This document shows positions 46,012 through 53,747 of a DNA stretch of 64,000 bases, one piece after another. Position 1 is the stretch's first letter. Each line of letters starts with the position of its first letter. This stretch comes from Paracoccaceae bacterium (lineage in GTDB: Bacteria > Pseudomonadota > Alphaproteobacteria > Rhodobacterales > Rhodobacteraceae). Where the stretch lies: contig JACONK010000028.1 of the NCBI GenBank assembly GCA_014323795.1, positions 1-64,000 on the forward strand, given 5' to 3'. The notes under the pieces were generated by a model, which worked only from the letters and a program-made list of their open reading frames with translations, was not told where the DNA came from and searched no databases. The position numbers were made by a program, and so were the translations under genes.

Positions 46012-46275
46012 GTGGCCACGCTTGAAAAAATCAGGGCAATCGTCGCGGAACAGGCATTGCTGGACCCTGCGGACCTGTCCGATGAGGCGACACTTGATGA
46101 TCTGGGCATAGACAGCCTCGGGATTGTTGAGATCATCTACGCCATCGAGGAAGAGTTCTTTATTTCCGTGCCGTTCAATGCGAATCAGCCGGAGGCGTCT
46201 GATTTCGATATATCTTCGTTATCTGCGATTGCGGCGGCGGTCGACCGCCTGGTTACGGACCAGACCAGCGCGTGA
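46012..46275 (+). CDS. Acyl carrier protein, specialised
   Basis: An 87-residue ACP with the phosphopantetheine attachment Ser35 in DDLGIDSLGIVEI. The motif reads DSLGIVE rather than the DSLDTVE of the housekeeping AcpP, as in dedicated ACPs for lipid A or special fatty acids. The start is GTG 46012. Its stop overlaps the start of the ketoacyl synthase gene, so ACP and synthase are made together. Together with lpxD this suggests a lipid A acyl chain with its own supply. Confidence 0.88.
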   Translation: MATLEKIRAIVAEQALLDPADLSDEATLDDLGIDSLGIVEIIYAIEEEFFISVPFNANQPEASDFDISSLSAIAAAVDRLVTDQTSA

Positions 46276-47486
46276 CGCGTCGTGCTGTGATCACAGGTTT
46301 CGGTGCGGTCACGCCCCTTGGGATTACGGCAGAGGCAACGATCAGTGCCATGCAGGCGGGTCGTTGCGCGATAGGGCCGGTGGATATCGCTGATGGGGAC
46401 CGGTTGACCCACCCGATTGGTGCGCAGATCAAGGATTTTGATAGTGCCGCGCACTTCAGTCGCTCAGAGCAGGCACTTTATGATCCTGCGGTGCAGTTCA
46501 GCCTGGTGGCCGCGGCAGAGGCGATGGCGCAAGCCGGACTGTCAGATGGTGTGCCGATTCCGAATCGTGCCGGGGTTGCCCTGGGTACCGGCGGCGGCGG
46601 TATGTGCACCGTGGAAGACAGTTACCGTATCGTTTTTGCAGAGGGCAAGAACCGGGTCCATCCCTTTGTGGTTCCACGTCTGATGGCGAATGCCGCTGCG
46701 TCCCATATCGCGATTCGGCACGGCCTGCAGGGACCGGCCTTCGCGGTCACAACTGCCTGTGCGTCGTCAAACCATGCTATGGCCCAGGCACTTGGTTTGA
46801 TTCGCTGCGGTGCGGCGGATATTGTTCTAACCGGCGGGGCAGATGCGATGTTGATCTTCGGTGTGCTCAAGGCCTGGGAGGGGTTGCGCGTCATGTCACC
46901 TGACGGATGTCGACCGTTTTGTGCCAGCCGCAACGGCATGGTTCACGGCGAAGGTGCGGCGGTCTTTGTTCTGGAAAGCGAAGCCCATGCCCGCGTTCGG
47001 GGTGCGACACCGCTGGTTGAACTTGCCGGTGCCGCGATGACGGCAGATGCGGCAGATGTGGTCATGCCCAATCAGGATGGTGCCGCCCGTGCCCTGGCAG
47101 GAGCTTTTTCGGATGCGGGGCTCTGTGCCGGCGAGCTCGGCTACATAAATGCCCATGGAACGGCAACAGCGGCCAGTGATCGCATGGAATGTGCGGCCAT
47201 CCGCCAGGCCCTTGGGGCCGCGGCGGATGGCCTCGCTGTCAGTTCAACCAAATCACTGCACGGGCATTGCATGGGTGGCACCGGGGCGATTGAGACTCTA
47301 GCCGTGATATCCGCCCTGCGCGACGGGGTCATCCCGCCGACTGCAAACCGGCGTGAGGCTGATCCGGAGTGCGACCTCGATATCGTGGCAGGGGTCGCAC
47401 GGGAAGTGCCTGTGGCTGCCGCGCTCAGCAACGCTTTTGCTTTCGGGGGTTTGAACGCCGTTCTGGCCTTCCGCGCAATAGGATAG
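46272..47486 (+). CDS. Beta-ketoacyl-ACP synthase family protein (FabF-like)
   Basis: A 404-residue condensing enzyme. The catalytic triad is complete: Cys163 in TTACASSNHAM, His near 298 in NAHGTATAASD and His near 335 in SLHGHCMGGTGA. It extends an acyl-ACP with malonyl-ACP. Its tight coupling with a specialised ACP and lpxD suggests a role in making an acyl chain for the outer membrane rather than bulk fatty acid synthesis. GTG 46272 overlaps the ACP stop by four bases. Confidence 0.9.
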   Translation: MTRRAVITGFGAVTPLGITAEATISAMQAGRCAIGPVDIADGDRLTHPIGAQIKDFDSAAHFSRSEQALYDPAVQFSLVAAAEAMAQAGLSDGVPIPNRAGVALGTGGGGMCTVEDSYRIVFAEGKNRVHPFVVPRLMANAAASHIAIRHGLQGPAFAVTTACASSNHAMAQALGLIRCGAADIVLTGGADAMLIFGVLKAWEGLRVMSPDGCRPFCASRNGMVHGEGAAVFVLESEAHARVRGATPLVELAGAAMTADAADVVMPNQDGAARALAGAFSDAGLCAGELGYINAHGTATAASDRMECAAIRQALGAAADGLAVSSTKSLHGHCMGGTGAIETLAVISALRDGVIPPTANRREADPECDLDIVAGVAREVPVAAALSNAFAFGGLNAVLAFRAIG

Positions 47487-47531
47487 GTGGCTGGCAGAAT
47501 CCGGACCGCTGTATGTGAACCCGCGTATCGA

Positions 47532-48164
47532 TTACTTCGGCGCGACAGCGTTCCAGGCCGCGGTGAAACCATTCAGGCTCAGCGATAACTGGATCGGCTC
47601 CTCCGGTGCCTGGATGGAAAATACGGTGATCTGCGCGGTGCTCCCGCGTTTCATGGCGTCAACCTGGGTACTGGTGAGGCCGAAACGGGCATAACATGCC
47701 AGCTGGTTGCACCAGGTGAAGGGATAGCGATTGGTCTTGCCGCTGTCGATTTTCAGCAGCACCTGTTTGGTCAGCAAGGTTCCAAGCGGCGTTGCCACAT
47801 CAACGCCTGCGGCTGCCTTGCCGCCTGGCGGAAGGGCCGTCAGGAAGAATTCCGCAACGCTGGCACCGTCGCTGTCATAGATGAGGACGTAAAGCTGACA
47901 GATTTCCTGTTCGCCTTCTTCGCCACGGATGCAGCGGACTTCCCACGCCTCATGCTGTTCTCTCAGATAGTCTTCGCCGGACTGCGGCTCCCCGGAGACC
48001 GGAAACTGTTCGTCGCTGGTATTCCGGGTATCCTGTGCCGATGATTCATGGGGCGTGACCTCTGCACCGGGAGCCTCTTCTTTGGTCGCTCCGGTTTGTG
48101 CCAGTGCCGGTGCACTGAAAATCAGGCCGCAACACAGCATCCAACGTGCAACATGTGTCTTCAT
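47532..48164 (-). CDS. Invasion-associated locus B (IalB) family protein
   Basis: A 210-residue exported protein. A signal peptide covers about residues 1-22 (FSAPALAQ). After an acidic, low-complexity linker the IalB domain shows WEVRCIRGEEGEQEICQLY, VLLKIDSGKTNRYPFTWCNQLACYARFGLT and the C-terminal GFTAAW motif; four Cys could form two disulfides. In Bartonella a relative assists erythrocyte invasion, but the family is widespread in free-living alphaproteobacteria and its general function is unknown. I chose ATG 48164, preceded by AAGGATAC. Confidence 0.9.
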   Translation of the reverse strand: MKTHVARWMLCCGLIFSAPALAQTGATKEEAPGAEVTPHESSAQDTRNTSDEQFPVSGEPQSGEDYLREQHEAWEVRCIRGEEGEQEICQLYVLIYDSDGASVAEFFLTALPPGGKAAAGVDVATPLGTLLTKQVLLKIDSGKTNRYPFTWCNQLACYARFGLTSTQVDAMKRGSTAQITVFSIQAPEEPIQLSLSLNGFTAAWNAVAPK

Positions 48165-48839
48165 CGAAGTATCCTTGTAGATGATGCCCGCTTGCGCTGT
48201 TTTACAGGCTGCCCGGGCAGGGTCGTCAGGGGAAATGCCCACTGCCAGCGGATGGTCAGCAGCAAAAGGGGCGGGGTATTTTCAGGCGGAAATCGGCGGG
48301 TATAATCCTAAAATGAAACGCGCGGGGCATCCTCCGCACGTCTGCTCTATTTTGATTTTTGCAGATACTCCTGTCCGGACGGGCTGATTTCCTGCATGTG
48401 CCACTCTAGGGTCGGGATGCCATAGCGTCAACCGGTTGCCTGGATAAAAACCTCCGGGGCGGATTATTTTTCCGGTTTGCTCCGCGAAAAGGCCGAAAAC
48501 TGTCCGGGCGACAAGGTGTGTGACCTGACCCTGGCCTTCGGTGAAAAATAAAGAGTTGGGGCGTCCGTGGCAGGGTCATTGTGGCTCGGAAATGCCAGGG
48601 ATGCGCATGTGCCGGTCCCCGACATCATAGGCCCGCCGGTGCCGTTGTATGCCTGCCCGATGGAAGCGGAACTCATGGCAAGGCATTGTATTTTCCAGGG
48701 GCCTTTTCATATAAATGTGGCAGGAACAGATTTTTCTTCTTCCGCTTTTCGGGTTCTGTGATGTCAGGCCCGACACACCATGCGTCTGCGTCCCCCGGTT
48801 CAACGATAGCGGTGCTTCCGTTCCCGAATGTTTGTGGCG
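48165..48839. other. Spacer upstream of the IalB gene
   Basis: About 675 bases that include the IalB promoter region. No intact gene on either strand. Part of it may be the decayed C-terminal half of the DsbA/FrnE-like gene that lies to the right on the minus strand. Confidence 0.4.
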
Positions 48840-49252
48840 GGCAATCCTGTCGAGGGTAAGCCTGAACGTCTCAACCATGGCGTCCATACGCCGGCCTGCC
48901 GACCGGGATGTATTCCGAATCATCCTTCGATCAATACCAGCCCATTCAATTAGCTGATGGGCATTGATCCTCCGCGGTGTCCGCACGATGCCTTCCCCGC
49001 CACATTGAAAGCCCCGCAGTCTGCGCCGCAGACGCGCAGGGCACTGTCACTGTCGCCGAATCCCAGGTCCGGGTCTGTGCGCCGGTCCATATCCATTGCT
49101 GACATGTCCGGGTTCAGCCGGAAGGGGTACCATTCCACCGTCAGATCATGGTTTGGGTTTGCCTCCGCCGCCCGGTCGAGCCTGGTCTTGCCCGTGTAGC
49201 ACCAAGGATAGACCGGGTCAGGGGTGATGTCAGGATTTATTATGATGGTGAC
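48840..49252 (-). pseudogene. Broken DsbA-family (FrnE-like) oxidoreductase
   Basis: The minus strand from 49252 reads NPDITPDPVYPWCYTGKTRLDRA, then VEWYPFRLNPDM and MDRR, the N-terminal part of FrnE-like DsbA proteins (usual DPICPWCYIGKxRL...HPFxLNPDMP). Similarity moves to another frame at about 48985 (RTPRRINAHQLIEWAGID, usual NTLDAHRLIxWA) and fades near 48840. No ATG or GTG lies at the expected start, and the usual 210-220-residue protein is cut to about 60% with a frameshift. It begins inside the stop region of the AMP-forming ligase, as an old operon partner would. Confidence 0.78.
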
Positions 49253-50739
49253 CGCAGAACCTTGCGCCTGATTTTGCCGTTCGTGCCGCGCGGCAGCGTG
49301 TCTCTGGCAATGAATATACGCGGCTGTTTGTATCTGGCCATCCTGGCGTTGCAAAATTCCATAAGTTCTTCCGGGGTGGTTTGCCCCACATAATGCGCTG
49401 CTATGACCGTTACGCCAGGCTTAACTTCATGTGCCACGGCAGCGGCCTCGATGACGCTTGGGTGGGTCAGCAGAACCGCTTCCACTTCCAGCGGGGATAC
49501 GCGATAGCCGCCTGCATTTATCATATCGTCTTCGCGGCCAAGGTAAGTGACAGTATCGCCAGCCATCACCACGGTGTCGCCGGTCAAAAACCAGTCATCT
49601 TTGAATCGGGCGGCGGTTTCCGCCGGTTTATTGAAATAGCCCAGCATCAGGCCCTGGTCGGATCGGTGGATCGCCAGTTGGCCCGGGCTGCCTTCGGGAA
49701 CCGGCGCGTGATCCGGGCCGAGCACCGCGATGCGCCGTCCGGGTTGAACCCGGCCCGAGGTCGCCGGATCCAGCGGCTGGCTTGCGGGATGAGAGATGAA
49801 GGTGGAGCATTCGGACATGCCGAGTGCCTCATAAACCTCTTTCCCGGTCTGTTTTATCCAGGTGGTGCGCACGGCAGCGGGCAGTTTTTCACCGGCACTG
49901 AGCGCGTGGCGCAAGCTTTCGAAGCCCTTGGCACCTGCGCTGACGATCTGGCGGAACACGCCCGGGGTGGCGGCGAAGATTGACGGGCGCAGTTGCACGG
50001 CGAGCTTGCCCCAGACCCTGCGGTCCGCCGCACCGGTATAGATCATGGCTGTTGTTCCGGTCGCCCAGGGATCCAGCAGGCCGGTCCCAAGCGTGTAGGT
50101 CCAGTTGAAGGCACCTGAGTGCAGCACCCGGTCGTTCGGACGCAGGCCGTACCATCTGTCCCACATCATGCGTCGCGCCCAGACGGCGCGGTGGGCGTGC
50201 ATGACCGCGCAAGGTTTGCCAGAGGTGCCGGAAGTGTAGATCATATAGGCGAGCCGGTTCGGGTCGCCGAGAACAGCCGGGATCGGGTCGGTAGCGGAGA
50301 GGGCCGCGACCCCATCCGTGTCGAGCGTTGTGCCAGGCAGCGGGATGGGTGCTAACCCGCCTGCAAAGCAGGTGAGTGCGGGGGATAGTTCTGCGGCTAT
50401 TGATCGGAGCTCCGATTCTGTCAGCAGGGTCGAGGTCGGCACCGGGATTGCGCCGCGAATGATTGCACCGAGGAAGAGTGTTGCGAACGCCGGATCATTG
50501 CCCACACATAACAGTATGCGATCACCGGGTCGGATGCCACGGGCCGCAAGCCCGCCAGCGGTGCGATAGACCGCATCGCGCAGATCTGCGTAGAACCAGG
50601 TTTTCGGGGCTGTATCGGGGTTGTTCGCCACAATCAGTGCCGGGTCCGTGTCTCTGCCCGCGCCCAATACGTATTCGGCCAGATTGAAAGGGGACGGACA
50701 GGGCTCAGGCTGGCCCACCTCGAAGACAGAGAGCGACAT
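49240..50739 (-). CDS. AMP-forming acyl/aryl-CoA ligase
   Basis: An adenylate-forming enzyme of 499 residues that activates a carboxylic acid to its CoA thioester. Core motifs: YTSGTSGKPCAVMH near residue 163, ALGMSECSTF near 295, TGDTVVMAGDTVTYLGREDDMINAGGYRVSPLEVE near 385-415 and the catalytic Lys in PRGTNGKIRRK near the C-terminus. The overall pattern resembles benzoate- or medium-chain acyl-CoA ligases; the acid is unknown. I chose ATG 50739 (MSLSVFEVG); the frame extends far upstream to 51222 through the repeat at 50862 and is not credible there. Confidence 0.88.
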   Translation of the reverse strand: MSLSVFEVGQPEPCPSPFNLAEYVLGAGRDTDPALIVANNPDTAPKTWFYADLRDAVYRTAGGLAARGIRPGDRILLCVGNDPAFATLFLGAIIRGAIPVPTSTLLTESELRSIAAELSPALTCFAGGLAPIPLPGTTLDTDGVAALSATDPIPAVLGDPNRLAYMIYTSGTSGKPCAVMHAHRAVWARRMMWDRWYGLRPNDRVLHSGAFNWTYTLGTGLLDPWATGTTAMIYTGAADRRVWGKLAVQLRPSIFAATPGVFRQIVSAGAKGFESLRHALSAGEKLPAAVRTTWIKQTGKEVYEALGMSECSTFISHPASQPLDPATSGRVQPGRRIAVLGPDHAPVPEGSPGQLAIHRSDQGLMLGYFNKPAETAARFKDDWFLTGDTVVMAGDTVTYLGREDDMINAGGYRVSPLEVEAVLLTHPSVIEAAAVAHEVKPGVTVIAAHYVGQTTPEELMEFCNARMARYKQPRIFIARDTLPRGTNGKIRRKVLRSPS

Positions 50740-51816
50740 AGGTAGCGTGATAGGGGTGTCTGCGGTCAGCGGGAAGGGCCGGGTGATGCACGGCGGTTTG
50801 CGGTCCTGATTCTGCACGGATCCGCACATGCTGTCTTCTGTTCGGGGCGCAACTCCACGTTCATGACCCGTATCCAACATCTGATGAGTGCTGCGCGAGT
50901 GCCTGCCGGCAGGAAGACCTTCGGGCAGCTGTCGTATCCGGCGGCATCGCACCGCCAATCCCCGAAGAGTGCCGAACATGATCCCGCACCTGTTGCGGTG
51001 TTTGTATCGGTGCCTGTCGTACCTGATGGTTTTCCTGCGCGTGTTTCGGCCAATGAGGCAGGCACGTATCCCTTTGTCCGGTCTGCGCCACCTCCGCAGC
51101 CCCCGCACCGCCGGTCGGCATCCGGCAGGCAGCCCGGCAATGCCCGCATGCCGATGTAGGCACTTACCCGGCCTGCCGCGCCACAACAGGCGGCCGGCCC
51201 CGACTGGCGCGTGTGCCTGCAACCTGGTTTTCAGGCCACTTTTGGCCCGGCCAATCAGGTGGCCCCGCCCCCCTTTTCACGCCACAGCCGGGTGCTGTCC
51301 GGTGAGCCCTGGGGCAGGGCACATCGATCATCACGGTCTCGTTCTCGCCGTGCCTGGCGGCTTATGAAAACTATACCGCCCGGAACGCGTCGGTCACCAA
51401 CACATGGCTTGCCGTGGAACTTGGGGAAAAGAGCGCAAAACCCGCCACCGGCACCTCTGTCAGCCGGAACAGATCAAACATGGTTCCCCGTATTTTGCCC
51501 AACCGTGAATCAGGCCGGAAAATAGAAACCAATGGGCCTGACCCCAATCAAATGTATAATCCCCATTTTTCGGGGGCGGCAGGTCGTATCGGCATGGGGG
51601 CCGGGAAGTGGGTCTGCTCTCCACATACTTTTTTGAAACCTGTTCCTGTTTTCTTCCCGAGGCCTTCCGCCCTTTGGCACGTTTCTGTCATAAAATCCTG
51701 CTGCTGTAATGGGGAAACCTGATACGGCGTTCTGTGGCAAGGGTGTGAAAAATTCTGCATTTGGTGCGCAAAAGTACCGAACATGCGGAACCTTTTCATA
51801 TATTGTTGGTGAGTGA
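50740..51816. other. Long spacer between the AMP-forming ligase and infC
   Basis: More than 1 kb without an intact gene. It holds copy two of the dispersed repeat (50862-51008). A + strand stretch near 51350-51480 reads protein-like (CLAAYENYTARNASVTNTW) but has no start and no recognised family. T-rich DNA at 51620-51665 might be part of an infC terminator. This is the largest featureless gap in the window. Confidence 0.45.
50862..51008 (-). repeat. Dispersed repeat, copy 2
   Basis: About 147 bases on the minus strand matching 13848-13995 on +. Here the shared frame is part of a 100-codon open frame (51163-50861) that ends at the same TGA as copy one. The repeat lies about 125 bases upstream of the AMP-forming ligase start. 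Confidence 0.6.
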
Positions 51817-52368
51817 CTATCTGGATGTCGGCCCAATCATCATGATCATCTGGCGACCTTCCATTTTTGGCATATTCTCGACCTTGCCGGCTTCCGTTCC
51901 AACTACGTCATCCGCGACGCGCTGAAGAAGTTGCGCACCGAGGCACTGGTGCGCCATTTCGCGCCCGCGAAAGCGCAGGGTGACCTTCACCTTGTCGCCG
52001 TTGCCGAGGAATTTGAGGACGTTCTTCATCTTGACGTCGTAGTCGTGCGTATCCGTGTTGGGACGGAACTTGACCTCTTTGATCTCGATCATTTTTTGCT
52101 TTTTGCGCGATTCGGATTCCCGCTTTTGCTGTTCGTATTTGAACTTGCCATAGTCCATGATCTTGCAGACTGGAGGGGTGGCGTTGGGTGAAATCTCGAC
52201 CAGGTCCAATCCGGCCTCGGCGGCCAGCTCTATGCCGCTTGACGGCGGAACAACACCGACATTTTCACCTTCGGCACCAATCAGTCTGATTTCGGGTGCA
52301 CGAATTCGATCATTGATGCGTGGGCCGGTATATCGGGTTGGCGGTGCATGGTGTGGTCTGCGGGCTAT
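51817..52368 (-). CDS. infC: Translation initiation factor IF-3 with a probable AUA start
   Basis: IF-3 binds the 30S subunit and checks the start codon-initiator tRNA pair. The full domain set is present only if the gene begins at ATA 52368: N-domain ([28 protein letters not shown]), linker ([24 protein letters not shown]) and C-domain ([33 protein letters not shown]). That gives 183 residues, the normal length. An in-frame TAG nine bases upstream and the absence of ATG, GTG or TTG before the conserved part leave ATA as the only sensible start; AAAGGA lies ten bases before it. infC is known to use rare start codons, which lets IF-3 repress its own synthesis. Confidence 0.9.
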   Translation of the reverse strand: MARRPHHAPPTRYTGPRINDRIRAPEIRLIGAEGENVGVVPPSSGIELAAEAGLDLVEISPNATPPVCKIMDYGKFKYEQQKRESESRKKQKMIEIKEVKFRPNTDTHDYDVKMKNVLKFLGNGDKVKVTLRFRGREMAHQCLGAQLLQRVADDVVGTEAGKVENMPKMEGRQMIMMIGPTSR

Positions 52369-52524
52369 CGGTTTCTAGTCCTTTGTCGCGCTGCGTCGTT
52401 GAAACAGTTTTCTGTATCTAAACTGCACATCCGGCCTGTTCAACCGCGTATTCGCATGCACTATCGCCTAAATACAACAATTTAAGGTAGTTTGCGGCTG
52501 CACCGAGGCGTACTTCCGCTCAAG

Positions 52525-52570
52525 GTTCCAGGCGAACCGGCAGAAATGTTCCAGGCGAACCGGCAGAAAT
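52525..52570. repeat. Perfect 23-base tandem duplication
   Basis: Two identical, adjacent copies (52525-52547 and 52548-52570) of a unit that starts GTTCCAGGCGAACC. They lie in the spacer between infC and the alanine-rich pseudogene, about 35 bases upstream of the latter's start, so they could alter promoter spacing. Confidence 0.85.
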
Positions 52571-52605
52571 TGCCCGTTTGGTTCAGCCACTAGTGATTGG
52601 TGAGA

Positions 52606-53680
52606 ATGATGATGATAAAGAATATCGTATCCGTAGTAACAATCTGTATGCTTGTGGTGAGCGTGGCCTTTGGCTGTAATAACTGCCGGCGCGGACAGGC
52701 TGCGGCTCTGTCAGCGGCCTTGGACGCCGTGGTCACGGCACATGCTGATGTGGAAAGTAAGCACGAAGCGGTCAAAGCAGCATAAACTGAGGTGGAAGAG
52801 GCCTGCGCCAGATTCGAGGTTGCCAAGATCGCCACCACCGAAAAAGCCGCAGCCTTGGAAGCCGCCACATCTGCACGGGATGATGCCGCTGGCTTGCTTG
52901 TCGCGGCGCAAACAGCCCTTGACGTGGCCAGGGTTGAACAGGCCGAAAGTGCCGCTGCGGTTGAGGCCACCAGTATCCGGGCATTCTTGTTTTCATCCGC
53001 CAACGAAGGCACACAGTCATTGGGAGGCAATGTGCAAACCGCAGCGGCGGTGCGGGTTGAAACGGCTAAAGCCGCGGCACGGGCCAGGCGCGACGTGCGG
53101 CCACCCCGGGAGGCGATAAGCGCGGCAAAGGCTGCATCAGGTGCACTGGCAGATGTGCAATCCACAGTTGCAACGGTTGTTGGGAACGACAATGAATCCG
53201 CCCCCGCCGAAGCTGCCGTCACAGCAGAACAAGTAGCTGCAGAGGCCGCAAGGATAGTTCGGGCAGCCGAATCTGTTGTGGCAGATCGTCAATCCGCTGA
53301 GGATACGGCAGAATCTGCCCTTCCGGAAAGCATGGCCGCTGTGCAAAAGGCACAGGAGGCTGTGATCACCGCTGCAACCGAGGCTGTAAAGATTGCCGCA
53401 TCGGCAAAAGCTGAAGCAATAGTCGCTTCGGAAAGTGGCAAACGCCGCAGTCGCTGCCCGATGTGCGGCATATGCTGTAAGCGCAGCTGAAACCGCCCGT
53501 AAGGAGGCTGCTGCTGCACTTTCCCATGCTCCAGGCAACCGGGGTTGCCGCAGGTATAGAACCGTAACAGGCCCGGATGTATGCTGCTGATGCAGTGGCA
53601 CAGGCCAAAACTGCCCAACCGACTCTGACTGAAGCCGAGCCACACTGGCGGGCGGTGGCCGCTGTCCTGTGCGCGATCTG
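52606..53680 (+). pseudogene. Broken gene for an exported alanine-rich coiled-coil protein
   Basis: The start encodes a signal-like segment (MIKNIVSVVTICMLVVSVAFGC) with a Cys that could be lipidated. Then follows a long Ala/Glu/Val-rich, heptad-like helical region. The frame is interrupted by TAA at 52783 but continues in the same frame without another stop to 53490. There the reading shifts by one base near 53430 (VANAAVAARCAAYAVSAAETARKEAAAAL) and again near 53580 (MYAADAVAQAKTAQ). The alanine-rich character runs through all four pieces, so this was one protein of roughly 350 residues. It resembles no family I can name; the closest style is surface or periplasmic coiled-coil lipoproteins. 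Confidence 0.65.
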
Positions 53681-53747
53681 AAAAAGACAAATTGCAGCGA
53701 AACAACGGCCATGATACAAAGCAGGCCGCAACATTAAAACGGTGTCT

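Noticed and set aside
49240-51222. 660-residue version of the AMP-forming ligase
   Set aside because: The first 160 residues run through the dispersed repeat and have no ligase similarity; ATG 50739 gives the family length.
52590-53222. 210-codon minus-strand frame across the alanine-rich gene
   Set aside because: It is Ala/Ser/Thr-rich as a reverse image of the alanine-rich + strand frame; the + strand has the signal-peptide start.
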